From assembly GCA_032173965.1 (NCBI GenBank), contig CM063287.1, positions 10,979,859 through 11,043,858 on the forward strand: a stretch of DNA of 64,000 bases, given 5' to 3'. A model generated the notes under the pieces. It made no database searches. It worked only from the letters and a program-made list of their open reading frames with translations, and was not told where the DNA came from. The first letter of the stretch is position 1. Every line of letters begins with the position of its first letter. Origin of the DNA: Sitta carolinensis. Taxonomy: Eukaryota > Chordata > Aves > Passeriformes > Sittidae. Positions 53,801 through 63,903 of the stretch are shown here, in pieces. A program made the position numbers and the translations under genes.

Positions 53801-56800
53801 ATATGCTGAAGACTACTACCACATGAACAGGGCCATGGTCATTAATATTTTTTCCTCAAAATAACCTCACAGTTGTATGAAAAAGACTGTCATGGAGAAT
53901 TTACTTATCCATTATAACACCGCAAAAATTGCACTAAAAATAATACTGGGGAAATATATGGCAGAAATTAATATGAGGAAGATTTTCACCTTCCTACACA
54001 TAAAAGGATGCCTTTTTATTTAAAATCTTTTTAAGTAGTTGAAGTTTAGATGATACATCCTGGCTTATTCGGTGATCTAAAGTATGGCTAAACACTGCAC
54101 TCAGTTTAAATTAAGCTTTTATTTGTTTGGCTTGTTTGCTTGTTTTCCTTTCCAGATAATAGAATCAAAAAGTTCAAGCATAAAAAACTCAAAAGCAATT
54201 ATTTCTTTGTGTGTACTTCCTGAAATACCTCCTGAGCATCACCTGTGTCTCTAGGAAAAAAAATCTTTGGGGGACAAACTCTGTGGAGCATTTTTGAAGA
54301 CATACAGCCAGATAAATTGTCAAATTAGCAGATTGTACCTGTGCTTGTTTATGCATTTCTTCTTTAAGATCATCAAAGTACGTGGTATCCCCTTCATCAT
54401 ATTCTGCATCAAACATTTCTTTAAGTTTTCTTTTCTTGTCCATGCGCTCCTTTTTCTTTTCCTCCTCCTCAGGTTCTGGTTTGGACATTTTTTCATCTTC
54501 TTCCTCCTCTTCTTCACTTCCAGACTAATCAACAGTAAGTTGTCAAACATGTAAAATGGACCACTGAAAACAACCCAACTGATCAACAGTTTGTTAAATA
54601 TTATTAAAAATATTTCTACAGATATTATTAAACAATACTTTCTAACAGTGTCAATTATTAGACACTTGAAAAACATTTCAATTTTAGACAGAGATTAAGT
54701 AAGCTATTCATACAAGGAAACACAACTTCAGCATGGACCAAAAGATCTCATGATCTAATCATATTCCCTTTCACAGGTAAAACTTTTTCGATTAAAAATC
54801 ATTTTAATGTAAGGGAGCAGACCCTAGAACTGACCTACCTGTTATTCTACAGCTAATATAAGCACATATAATACAGGAGGAAAAAAAAGTAATTGTTGAT
54901 AGCATTGAGCAATACTGTTCTAGAAGGCAGCACTCCAGAGACCAGGAAGTTTGTTCACAGACCATTTGAAAACTGCCAAAATTACACCATTACCCTCAAT
55001 TTTATAATGAAATGCAAAGCCATCGAGTTGCTCAGTCCAAAAAGAAATTGATTTTTCAGTTTGTACTGTCACAGACAACTACAGTTCTGTTCTTGGAAGA
55101 CATCCAAGCCACAGCATAAAATTGCTTCCACCAACCTCCTTTATGCAGATAAGAGGAATGAACTAGGAAACTGTGTCAAGTTTCCACAATTTGTTGTGTT
55201 TAAACAGAGTGCTACAATCTTCTGCATCAGATAAGATGACATAGTACAAACAGTTATGATTACATTTGGTTTTAAAATACTTCTGGCATGCCTCCAGATC
55301 CTCCAGCTCTTGATTAAGCCTGACACCTACTGTTAAATAAGTGAGGTGACTTCTACATAATTAACTACAAACAAAAATTCAGGCTCAGGCTGAAAACATG
55401 TAACTCTAGATAAAGTTAGTAGTATTCACACCTTTTCCTTCTAGTTCCCACTGATTTCCCTCCTACTGATTCTATGAGCACTAAATTTATTACACAGAAT
55501 GCCTATCACCTGATAAGAAACTCACACTTATGCTAAAGAACATAAAAATGCAGATCAGACCTGCTCTTCTCCAGCAGCAGCTTTTCCTTTGTGCACAACC
55601 CCAGTCTCTAGATCTTCAAAATCTCCATACAGCTCTTCTGCAACAAGGAGCACCCAAGATATTGAGCATTAGTTAACCATTCTGCTGTATTGCTCCACAC
55701 CATCTCTCATGTGTTCAGTACTGTGCATTTCTCAGTACTGATGTGGAGAAGAGTTCCAGTCCAAATATTTTTGATTCCAATCAAATTTTATGCATTTGTT
55801 CTGCCCCCTCTACAGCTTCAGCTGAAAATTCCCAGCTAAACTCAACGTGGCTCCTTCTTTATCCTTTCAACACCCTCATGATTTAAAAAATGTAAAGTTT
55901 AGATAAATAGAAAATAAAAATTAGAAAATAAAGTTTAGATCGTCCCAAAGGACTCCCAATACATTAGTTTGCACTATAATAACACATGACACCAGCAGAG
56001 CAATTGAGCTCCTATGTTTAATTAAAAAAAAAAAAAAATTAAATACATCTGACAGTTTTTAGCTTCAAAACATATGCTTATAGAAACTTATAGAAGCATA
56101 TATAGAACAATGCTTATGAAACCACAATCATGATGCATGTAAAATACAGCCAAATTATTAAAATTTTAAAGTATTTCCTAATTAAAAAAAAAAAAAAAAA
56201 ACAAACTAAAAAACAACACCTCCAAAACATCTGCAGTGAGATCTCACTTTTCAGCCAAACATGAATGGCAAGTTTGCCTTCCCAATAAAGAATAGTTTCT
56301 ATTTATTTCTACCATGACAATCCAAAAGAATAAACCATATATGAGTAATAGATGAACTCAAGATATATAATTCAAAGCTGTCATGCCCAAGTGTTGAGAC
56401 TAAGGACTCCATTTCGTAATTTAAATTACATACTCTATTTTTTGGAAAGTAATTTCCAGAATGTGGTATGTGCCTACTGTTTCTACAGAGACTTACAAGA
56501 ATGTATAATTATGTTAGCATCTATATAATAATTTACATAATAGTTTGAAAAAAACCTGCAAGTATAACACTAAGGCAAAATATTCTATATACATAACTAA
56601 AAAGTCACACTTTTAAAAATCCTGTATTCATTAATCATTTTTAGAAGTGTTACACATACCATCTTCCTCCAACAGCTTCGCTGCATCTTTGTCATCCTCC
56701 CACTTTCCAGTGACAAAGCAGTCTCGAATACTGCTCATTACCTGCAAAATAAGTGTCATTGCCTTGCACAGCTGCAGCTGATCATCAACAGAACTGTTCC

Positions 56801-59800
56801 CCAAGACACTCCCCATCAGAGATACCACCTCTGAGACAATTCTCACAGGCAGCTCCACATCAAGACACCATTACCAAAACTACACAATGCCCCCCAAAAG
56901 CAGGATTGTGAATCCAGTTTAATTCTTGCCCAAATGTCTTTGCACTACCAAAATCTCTACCCTGCATTGTATTTTTGCTTGGCTCTCCCCTGCTTTTTAC
57001 TTTTTGGTAAATAAAGAACTAAATATTATCCACCAAATATTCAAGTGAGCCAAGCATTAAATTGATTTTATTGTAACATGCCACTCTTGTAAGAACAAAC
57101 CTTGCAATCTGTTACTTATAGTGACAGCAAGTGGCAGAATCTAAGACACTGTTGGCCATAGCTTCCATAGGTCTGTTTCAATGACAACTCACTCATACTT
57201 TATGGGACACAGCCAGGACAGAACCAGGCAGAGTATGCAGAAGCAACTATCCAATGGCATTACCTCTTCTAAATCCCAATCTTGCAGCTTTTCTACCAGA
57301 AATTTGGAGCAGTCAAGAGCATTAGCCTTCTGTTTGGATGCTTTGTCTGGACGGCTGACACGAAACAAACCTCCAAGCTCATCATCTGCATCCTCATCCT
57401 CCTGGTCCTCATCCTCGACAGCTAAACCAAACACAGAGGCTGTGATGATTTCCCCCACAGTACATGCATGAAATTCATTAACCACCTCTCTCCTTACATT
57501 TCCCAGCAGCTGTAGCAGTTTGAGGAAATAAAAGAACCAAACCGGAACAGTTCTAAATGCAAAAGCTTGAAGATAAAGGTACACTGATCCAGTTGCTTTC
57601 ATAACTGGAATTATATAAAAAAAATATTGCCCAGTAAGTAAACAGAGGATGCTTGCTCAGTATCACAAATTGGACAATACAAAAATGATCTGTGAACAGG
57701 AAGGACATTAAGCTTGCCTGTAAATCAAGAATACCAGACTGGAGAATCTGGCAGAAAGTCTTCCCACACCTGCACTGTGGAAAATTTACAAAAGCCAAAT
57801 TCTCATTCAACAAAGAGTGTGCACAATGAGATTTGTACACTCAGACAGCCACTGGAAAAGTTATGAATTAAACAGGACAAATTACATGAACAGCAATTTT
57901 CCTTTTAATCCAGCTATTTTTCCCTTGACAAACCCCCATACTAAGTCATGTCTAAGAGACCCTTCCACAGTCACTGTGAGACAGAAATTTCTGAAACTAG
58001 CCAACAGACAACATCCCTTTATGAAACACAATTACCACGATGGGTTTGCATAATATCTCTCAGATGATTACACAAATGACCAAACCTTAAACGCTTGGAA
58101 GAAGTAACTGTACCAGAAAACATGAGTAACAACTGAGTAGTCCGAAAATGAACTCAAAATGTTTTTTACAGGAAAAGTAAAAACTGTCTTCTTATTACAA
58201 TTATTAGTGAAAACAAGCATCAGCAATTAAAAAGTCAATTAACTCTCCTCAAGCCTCCCACCAAAAACAATGCTCAAATATTCAGACTTGAAAACTTCAG
58301 CTAAAAGCCACCCTACATTGAGGCAAGCTTCCAAACAGATCTGTACCTGTTCCGTATACAAGTTTACGAAGATTGGGGGTGGATCGCTGCTGTCTTAGAA
58401 AGGCCTCAGCTGCCTTCTGTGTGAGGTCCTCTTTCCATTTAAGTGCACCTAAAAAGGAAAAAAAAATCACATTCCAAAAAAGAACAAGAATCAGCAATTA
58501 CAAAGATAATTTACATAAGGACATGACATGAAGGATAGACACAACCCACAGTTTCTTTTTCTTATATTGCATATATACACAGAAACATAAACTGTGCATA
58601 ACACATTACACCTGTGAGGGTATTTTAAGGACAGAATTTTAAAAACTTATTAACAACAGTTACAGATTTAGTCAGGTTCATGATGACACATGTCTTCTTC
58701 ACAGACTGACAGAATGGTGAAGGCTGGGAGGGGCTCTGGAGGTCTCTGTGTGCATCCCCACTGCTCAAGCAGCCACACCTAAGGCAGGTTGCTCAGCACC
58801 ATGTCAAGATGGCTTTTGGACATCTCCAAAGATGGAAATACCTGTTCCAGTGCTCAGTGAGTAGTTAATGCACTTCAGTAATGTTCCCCCAAACACGTTT
58901 TAGTCTTTCTAGATGTAATAGAGCATCATAATTTGTTTTACACACATAGCTATAAAGATTAAAGAGAAGCATATGCAAAACCAATGAAGTTTTGTTTAAA
59001 AAATTAATCACTTCTGTTTTAGAGGAAGGAAACCTGACATTGCACACTACAATGCAAATGAAAGGCTTAATAGCAAATATTTCAAGCTTTCCTAATTTCA
59101 AGTTTTACTACTTAAGAATTATATATAAATACATATATATATACACACACACACATATATGACAGGCAACATTATGACATATTTACTAATTATTTAACAA
59201 GTTATACAATTAATACAATTGTTAATATTGTATATATACAATTAATGATTAATACAATTAATGTGGTCAGTAAAAATTGAACAGTTATAGTCTACCTGTA
59301 GTGTCAGCAGAAAGATCTATTTTTTCTTCATAGGCCTCTTCCTCTTTCAGTAGATTCTCCACATCATCATCCTCAATATCCACAGTTTTAATTTTTGTCT
59401 GTCTAACACCATCAGCTTTCTTTGCATGACTGTGCTGAACTCCATTCCTATTTGACTCTTCAGCTTCTAATTCCTCATTTGACCCTCCATCATCATCACC
59501 CTCTTCAAGGGAAGAGTTCTCATCCTCAGATTCTGATGCCTCTTCCGCGGTGCAGTTTCCTGAATCTGTAGTGAGCACCGCTTTTCTTTTGGGACTGTGC
59601 TCTGAGATTTGGGATTTTGTCTCTGTACATTCCCTATTCACATCATACTGCTTAGATTCACCTCTTTTATCTGCAGCCTCCAATTCACTATCTGAGCTTT
59701 CATCTTTGCAAGTCCTTTTTACATCCTCCTCTTCCTCCTCCTCCTCCTCCTCTTCCTCCATCTCACTGTTTTCACAGTCAGTTTCTCCTTCTTCTTCGGA

Positions 59801-62800
59801 GCTCATCTCCAGATCATCATCACTGTCTGCAAATGCTGGTAGCTCATTCACAGCTTCTTCCTGAGCCACCTCTGTTTTCAGACGCTTGGCTCTCCTAAGA
59901 GCCATCCCTTCCTGGAAGAGCACTCTCTCACTTTCCTCCTCAGCATCATTTTCATCATCACCATCACTTCCATCTTCAGACACTGCTTCTCCTTCATCTT
60001 CCTCATCACTTGCTATGTCATCATTTTCCTTCTCATCGTCCTCAAATATGGCTTTCCGACGAACTCTTCCAGTCTTCAAATCCACCTGCCTCTCTTCTTT
60101 TGGCATCACAAACCTGTTTTCCCAAAGACCACATTTGGGGTAAGATGGTGAAGTACAAGAAAATTTTAATGAAAGGATGAAGCTTCATCTTCATGAAGTA
60201 TTTTTAAACAGTTCTACGAATTCTCTTTCAAACAAAGTGAAGTTATTTAGACCATTAGAAAGCCATTGGCATTCTTTAATGTCTCTTCATTCAAGAATAC
60301 GGACTGTTATAGTCAAAAAGAATTCCAAGAAATTTCTTCATTTTCCATGGAATTAATTTAAACAGAAATGTTACTTGTATCAGCAAGAAATTGCTGGAAG
60401 GCAGGAATACACTGCTTGCAAAACTTTCTAGTATCCATTATTTCTATCCTCAAATACAGTGTGGCATAAGAGTAATCTCAGAAGACAAAGATTCAGACAA
60501 CATGTCATTTCACTAACTGTATTCTATTGAGAATTTTTCCTAAATCAGAGCCTAAAATTAGAGATTCATTCATGCTCAAACACTGTCCAGTACTCAAAAC
60601 TTACTCTTGTCCTACATCTTCGGAACCCAAGGGTGTAGAGTCCATGAAGAGAGAGACCTTGCTTGAGGCCATCTTAACATCAATGGCTGAGTGTGTGGAG
60701 ATGAGGCTCTGAACAAGTTCATGATTTGGCCTCACTTCCTCCTGGGAAGACAAGATTTTTTTACTTTTCAATTAAGTTGAATAAACAAATGCCTAATGAT
60801 AGCTTTCAGTCTAAACCAGCAGAAATAAGCATATGCAAGAAAAAATCGCAGAGCATTTTAAAGAAACGTTTTCTCAGAATAGAGAAAGGTCTCCCTTCCC
60901 CTCTTTACATTTCAAGAATATCTATAATATCGACCTAAGAAAAATTAAAGAGGGACTCCTTCACAATATGCAATCACTACAGTAAATACCAGCGAACACA
61001 TTATCCTAGACCCAACGGTATTTGACATTTAGCACAATACAGGGAAAAAAAAATTAAATCAATTTGTTTGTAGGCAAATCTTAATTTTTTTTCTCCCTTT
61101 GACCAGTCAAATTCTTAAAGTCTTCTCCCAACAATCACCACACCCTGCAAAATAAGAGTGGTAATAGCACCAGGAGATTTCATAAATCTTAGGTCAATAT
61201 TTGGGAAGTTAGTACACAAACTTTAGCTACTTAGTATTAACTCATCTTCTACTATTTTGTATAACAACAGATAATAGAAATATCCCTTCTCTGAAGTCCC
61301 TGATGGAGAAAAGAACTAATTACCCACTATGGCTAGATAAGGATTGATTATTTTAAAGAAGCTTATTTTTAAACACTTATTTTGACTTTAAGGATAAAAA
61401 ATACATTTTCCAAGAGAATTCAAATCACCAACAACATTCTTTTACCTCTTCTTTTTCATGAGCATGGCTTCCACCAAGGTCAATGTAAACAGCATCTTTA
61501 TCATACACAATACCCCCAACTCCTGAAAGAGGGGCATAGACGAGCTTCTCTTTCTCATTCAAGGAACGCTTCTTCTGCTGCTCAGGGAGAGCACAGGGGT
61601 CTGGCAGGAAGCTCACATCACTTACAGTGAAGTCTCCTACACCTGAGGGGACACACAAAAGGAAGCAACAAAGTTTGCAAAACGTTTTGATTCTGAAATT
61701 TGTGCAATCCACCATGAAGAGATTCAAAACCCACCCCCCAGAAAAAAGGAAAAACAAACAAACAAACCTAAGCCAAACAGTGTGGCATTCAATGATTCAT
61801 TAACAGGAAGCTCTGTACCAAACATCCAATTCCTCTGCCTTACCACTGATCTTAGAGAAGTATATATAAATTCACCAGAATTCTGCAAAGTTTTGTTTCT
61901 TTGCTTGTTTTCAAATGACCAAAACAGCAACTCACTTTTCTGAGCATGTCTGTAAATTTATTATTATAGTATTTCTTATATTAAACTTTTTATTCTTTCA
62001 CTTAAAATATTATTCAATTTTGACCATAAGAAATATATTACATAATTTACATCATTCAAATTTACTTTTCATCATTAGGGCTGGTACATTTTACATTTTA
62101 AGCACCTTTTAAAGCGATACACCTTTGAAAAACTTTAAATACTGTGAATAATGCATTTATCAGTAAAACAAAAATGCACAATTAAAAGCAAAACTAATTA
62201 CAAGATTTATATTCCTAAAACCGTGCATTATGAAAAAATTTCAAAAACAAAACAGGTATTTAGGAAGACGAAAAATCTGGTGTACAACATAGTTTTGAGA
62301 TACAAATAATTTCAGCTATGTTGTTTTTCACAGTACAGAAAAGATTTCTAATCAGAACAGAAAGAGTTCTAAGACTTTGATAAGTTACCTGGCATATGAA
62401 TTTGACTTTTGTTTTTTAGGTGTGCTCCTCTCAGGTACCCATACAGTGATATCTTCCTGTCACATTTGGGATTGATTCGGATGTCCTCTGGGTTTGTCAG
62501 CTCTTCCATTCTATTCAACATTTAAAATGACAGTTAAAATTGCCAGAGTCCCAGTGGTAACTTTTGAGAAAAGGTAATTTAAGAAAAGACAACATCACTG
62601 CTGCCACTGCATGATCTGCAGACTTCAATAATCAAAAGTGAATTATCATGAGAAAGAAAAAATTAATTGGAAAAAAAGATCCTCTAAAACATTTTAGAAT
62701 TGTATTTTAAAAGTTGTATAATTATGTACAACCAATTTCCAGAAGATTTACTGATACTTCACTGAACAGGTACTGCTTTCTTAGCACATTTTAACTACTC

Positions 62801-63903
62801 CTTATCAGTTCTGCACACACAACCCTCCTCTAATCAATTTCACCACTAAAGGGCAAACAGCTGAATGTCACATTCCCTGCAGCAACACAACACCTTCTTT
62901 TCCCTAAGAATGGTGGTGAGAAACACAGAAGCTACCACTGAAAAAAAGAGCGGCTGTTCGAAGGCAGAGGAAACTCCTTTCTACACTGCACATGGGGGGC
63001 AGCACAAAGAACCAAGGAAGAGAATGAGGGATACAACCCAGCTGCAGATCAGCTTAAAGCAGACCCAACAATCATGAAACTGCAAGTTACAGCAACCTAA
63101 AACAATGTTACTGTAAAACTACAGAATGTGAGGTTTGCATTTTCCCTCTCTCTGCTTTGTGTATTTTGCAGGACTTTGCACAATGCTTATCTACTTCTCT
63201 AACATTTTTTCCTGAAGAAGTAGAGCCAAAGAAGAGGCTCATTCAAGGCACCTTGGATTATTGTGAGAGTTCAGTCATAACTGTAAGCATTCTGGCAATA
63301 AAATATGAAAGGTGAGGTAATTTCTCAAGCAGGCACAGCTGCCATCAAGATCAATTTCATGTTTCAAAGAGACTGTGAATCAAATGCTATACAGGGAGAT
63401 GGAACAGAAGGGATATTCCAAGGAACCCAGAGGACTAATCCACCAGCTGTTGTTTAATCACTAGAATGCTGTTTCTTTTCCACAGAAATTCAGTATAATC
63501 ATCAACAAGCAGGATTATTTTAACTATCCTGTGTTTCAAAAGTATTTACAATATACCAGAGGCGTGTACATGACCTGACACAAGTGAGACCTTGTGAGCA
63601 CAAGTGCACACAAATCTGAGAGGCACCTTCCCTTCCCAAAGCCACTCAGGGAACACTAAACACCCATTCACACACAGAGCTGAGGGCTAACAGCACAGCT
63701 TTTTCAAACAACAAGGTGCCATCCGTGCTGAGATTGAAGAACAGAGAGAAAAACACACACCTGTCTGCGAGAACGTACGGGTGAGACGTCTGCCAAGTGA
63801 GAGGCCGGAATTTCATAACTGAGATAAAACGCCCCAAATTGTGAATTTCCTGCTTTTGATATTCTCCATGAACCATCCCAGACAAATAAAACAACTTAGC
63901 ACC
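44569..63903 (-). CDS. BMS1: BMS1 ribosome biogenesis factor, C-terminal 18 coding exons (5' part outside window)
   Basis: BMS1 is a nucleolar GTPase-family protein of the small-subunit processome. In yeast it binds Rcl1 and the U3 snoRNP and is needed for early pre-18S rRNA processing. Joining 18 exons on the minus strand (63761-63903 down to 44569-44805) gives 3297 nt in one open frame: 1098 residues plus TAA. All introns are GT-AG and every junction phase agrees. Window residues 1 to about 90 are the AARP2CN region ([22 protein letters not shown]). Residues about 200-470 are an acidic, low-complexity linker with a poly-Glu run. Residues about 660-990 match the C-terminal RIBIOP_C region ([38 protein letters not shown]). 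The tail is very basic. Human BMS1 is about 1280 residues, so roughly 190 N-terminal residues, including the P-loop GTPase core, lie past base 64000. No frameshift or premature stop is seen, so the gene looks functional. Confidence 0.97.
45517..45678 (-). CDS. BMS1: BMS1 coding exon q
   Basis: The exon is 162 nt, phase 0 at both ends. It encodes [34 protein letters not shown] and [13 protein letters not shown]. The [17 protein letters not shown] motif is conserved between BMS1 and TSR1. The segment is basic and likely contacts RNA, as inferred from family structures of the SSU processome. Confidence 0.95.
45762..45835 (+). repeat. A/C-rich low-complexity block in a BMS1 intron
   Basis: The plus strand is nearly free of G and T here (ACACACACC, CCGAACCAACC, AAAAAA runs). 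On the transcribed strand this is a T/G-rich intron tract. No element family is recognised. Confidence 0.6.
46153..46328 (-). CDS. BMS1: BMS1 coding exon p
   Basis: The exon is 176 nt. It encodes [40 protein letters not shown] and [19 protein letters not shown]. The VRTWYPV and FYNPVTSLL motifs close the conserved C-terminal domain. It ends in phase 0 at GTATAT. Confidence 0.96.
47212..47359 (-). CDS. BMS1: BMS1 coding exon o
   Basis: The exon is 148 nt. It encodes [38 protein letters not shown] and [11 protein letters not shown]. The [10 protein letters not shown] motif is typical of the BMS1/TSR1 C-terminal domain. It ends with one base of an Asp codon before GTAAGT. Confidence 0.96.
48394..48516 (-). 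CDS. BMS1: BMS1 coding exon n
   Basis: The exon is 123 nt, phase 0 at both ends. It encodes [35 protein letters not shown] and TCFIK, a conserved C-terminal segment. The donor is a consensus GTAAGT. The intron upstream of it in the gene (48517-50602) carries two CR1 insertions. Confidence 0.95.
48575..49657 (-). mobile_element. 5'-truncated CR1 LINE in a BMS1 intron
   Basis: About 1.08 kb of CR1 non-LTR retrotransposon in the same orientation as BMS1. The 3' end (low coordinates) shows the octamer-type CR1 terminus and the GGTCATCTAG-type tail. Further up it encodes a degraded end of reverse transcriptase ORF2, for example [28 protein letters not shown] and [13 protein letters not shown]. 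The frame is broken and the 5' part is missing, so the copy is dead. It contains a pentanucleotide expansion. The sequence atttaga occurs at both edges and could be a short target duplication, although CR1 often leaves none. Confidence 0.9.
49111..49170. repeat. (AGAGC)n microsatellite inside the CR1
   Basis: About eleven copies of a 5-bp unit, agagc on the plus strand, with one interruption near 49130. It lies where CR1 ORF2 normally encodes a short YSALVRP-like motif, whose own codons contain the seed AGAGCAGAG. The expansion therefore probably grew from CR1 sequence. Confidence 0.85.
50198..50405 (-). mobile_element. short CR1 3' fragment in the same BMS1 intron
   Basis: About 210 bp that reads on the minus strand as the end of CR1 ORF2 ([23 protein letters not shown]) followed by the CR1 3' UTR and a terminal octamer-like GGAATTAT region. 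It is heavily 5' truncated and borders a 14-A run at 50406-50419. It is separate from, but parallel to, the larger CR1 500 bp away. Confidence 0.85.
50406..50419 (+). repeat. A14 homopolymer
   Basis: A run of 14 A on the plus strand at the 5' edge of the CR1 fragment, a stutter-prone site. Confidence 0.9.
50603..50661 (-). CDS. BMS1: BMS1 coding exon m (59 nt)
   Basis: This is the shortest exon. It completes a Gly codon and encodes [19 protein letters not shown], ending in phase 0 at GTAGGT. It was found by homology to the [14 protein letters not shown] motif of BMS1 and by phase agreement with both neighbours. Confidence 0.93.
51152..51935 (+). mobile_element. probable solo LTR of an endogenous retrovirus in a BMS1 intron
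   Basis: A block of about 780 bp, antisense to BMS1, has the layout of an LTR. It starts TGTTGG, has an AT-rich U3-like part, a TATA-like TTAAAAGC near 51583, a downstream purine/CTG-rich part, AATAAA at 51879-51884, and then about 50 bp of U5-like sequence ending ACCCGCA. No internal gag/pol sequence or primer-binding site follows, so it would be a solo LTR. I do not recognise the family and the ends are estimates. A 47-bp imperfect tandem duplication lies inside it (51701-51795). Confidence 0.5.
51701..51795 (+). repeat. 47-bp imperfect tandem duplication within the LTR-like block
   Basis: Two adjacent copies of a segment starting GCTGCCCTGCTTGG, at 51701 and 51748, differ by a few substitutions. 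Duplicated U3/R segments are common in retroviral LTRs, which mildly supports the LTR call. Confidence 0.7.
51956..52136 (-). CDS. BMS1: BMS1 coding exon l (GC-rich)
   Basis: The exon is 181 nt and encodes [36 protein letters not shown] and [14 protein letters not shown], the best conserved part of the RIBIOP_C domain. Its base use is unlike the other exons: 56 of 60 third codon positions are G or C and it has many CpGs. The donor is GTGAGG. The protein is normal, so the GC rise is synonymous. A probable LTR lies about 20 bp into the following intron. Confidence 0.96.
52746..52934 (-). CDS. BMS1: BMS1 coding exon k (start of C-terminal domain)
   Basis: The exon is 189 nt, phase 0 at both ends. 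It encodes [37 protein letters not shown] and [19 protein letters not shown], the opening of the conserved C-terminal beta-barrel-like region (RIBIOP_C family). Third codon positions are AT-rich (about 23 of 63 G or C), in sharp contrast to the next exon. Confidence 0.96.
54339..54524 (-). CDS. BMS1: BMS1 coding exon j
   Basis: The exon is 186 nt (62 codons, phase 0 at both ends). It begins with an acidic [11 protein letters not shown] patch, then the lysine-rich [16 protein letters not shown], which looks like a nuclear localisation signal, then the conserved [19 protein letters not shown] and HKQAQ. The donor is GTACAA. Confidence 0.95.
55561..55637 (-). CDS. BMS1: BMS1 coding exon i (short)
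   Basis: The exon is only 77 nt. It encodes [19 protein letters not shown] then AAAGEEQ. The acceptor is good (TTGCAG). The donor GTCTGA is weak beyond the GT, although the preceding CAG matches the consensus. Phase and homology of the first 19 residues support it; the exact 3' boundary is slightly less certain. Confidence 0.87.
56024..56201 (+). repeat. two A-runs (A15 and A18) in a BMS1 intron
   Basis: Homopolymers at 56024-56038 and 56184-56201, both preceded by AATT, in an otherwise very AT-rich 900-bp intron with no other recognisable element. Confidence 0.85.
56660..56741 (-). CDS. BMS1: BMS1 coding exon h
   Basis: The exon is 82 nt and encodes [19 protein letters not shown] then AAKLLEED, a nearly invariant BMS1 segment. 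It ends with the first base of a Glu codon at a GTATGT donor. The open frame runs a short way into the intron, but the downstream protein homology requires splicing here. Confidence 0.95.
57264..57421 (-). CDS. BMS1: BMS1 coding exon g
   Basis: The exon is 158 nt. It has an acidic start ([18 protein letters not shown]), then LFRVSRPDK and the conserved [18 protein letters not shown], ending in phase 0 at a GTAATG donor. The next exon also begins GTAATG after its AG, so the donor was set by the requirement for a GT just before the intron. Confidence 0.94.
58347..58448 (-). CDS. BMS1: BMS1 coding exon f
   Basis: The exon is 102 nt and encodes [21 protein letters not shown] then [11 protein letters not shown]. 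This is a strongly conserved block downstream of the acidic linker, in the zone where Rcl1 binding has been mapped in yeast. The acceptor AG is at 58449-58450 and the donor is GTACAG. It ends with one base of the next codon. Confidence 0.95.
58700..58860 (-). mobile_element. CR1 3' fragment in a BMS1 intron
   Basis: About 160 bp resembling the CR1 3' region in minus orientation: ACAGAATGGT at the low end, then GGAGGGGCTCTGGAG, CTGCTCAAGCAG, GCAGGTTGCTCAGCACC and CCTGTTCCAGTGCTC. It is clearly more diverged than the copy at 48.6 kb, suggesting an older insertion. Confidence 0.8.
59120..59161. repeat. (TA)n/(CA)n compound microsatellite
   Basis: Alternating ATATAT and ACACAC tracts in the BMS1 intron just downstream (in + coordinates upstream) of the long acidic exon. 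Likely length-variable. Confidence 0.85.
59296..60113 (-). CDS. BMS1: BMS1 long acidic exon e
   Basis: This is the largest coding exon, 818 nt or about 272 residues. It begins [23 protein letters not shown] and then becomes dominated by Asp, Glu and Ser, with a run of about 12 Glu (59729-59764) and the conserved [12 protein letters not shown] motif. It ends in the [13 protein letters not shown] segment. The region is predicted to be disordered. In yeast Bms1 a segment between the GTPase and C-terminal parts contacts Rcl1. Acidic composition and length vary between species, so alignment inside this exon is loose, but both ends are well anchored. Confidence 0.95.
59729..59764 (-). repeat. coding GAG/GAA trinucleotide run (poly-Glu of BMS1)
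   Basis: A CTC/TTC repeat on the plus strand that encodes about 12 consecutive Glu inside the long acidic exon. It is in frame, so slippage would change only the Glu count. Confidence 0.9.
60605..60741 (-). CDS. BMS1: BMS1 coding exon d
   Basis: The exon is 137 nt and starts in phase 0 with [18 protein letters not shown]. It ends with the first two bases of a Glu codon just before a consensus GTAAGT donor. If the frame is read past that donor it meets TAA at once, so the donor position is well fixed. Confidence 0.93.
61446..61642 (-). CDS. BMS1: BMS1 coding exon c
   Basis: The exon is 197 nt, from [22 protein letters not shown] through [19 protein letters not shown] and [15 protein letters not shown], ending in phase 0 at a GTAAAA donor. 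It belongs to the conserved stretch that follows AARP2CN and closes the N-terminal globular part before the acidic linker. Confidence 0.95.
62389..62510 (-). CDS. BMS1: BMS1 coding exon b (AARP2CN)
   Basis: The exon is 122 nt. It completes the split Arg codon and reads [19 protein letters not shown] then [19 protein letters not shown], the second half of the AARP2CN region. It ends with the first base of a Gly codon. The acceptor AG (ct at 62511-62512) and the GTAACT donor are both clear. Confidence 0.95.
63761..63903 (-). CDS. BMS1: BMS1 coding exon a (AARP2CN start)
   Basis: This is the first exon visible in the window, 143 nt, starting in phase 0 after an AG acceptor (ct at 63904-63905). 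It encodes [15 protein letters not shown] through SHPYVLADR, the start of the AARP2CN domain that follows the GTPase core. The donor is GTGTGT. The last codon (Arg) is split 2+1 with the next exon. Earlier exons are outside the window. Confidence 0.95.

Noticed and set aside
44806..63760. Intronic snoRNAs in BMS1
   Set aside because: I looked for C/D box pairs on both strands. A GTGATGA near 57440 has no matching CTGA at a suitable distance, and no H/ACA hairpin pair was evident.
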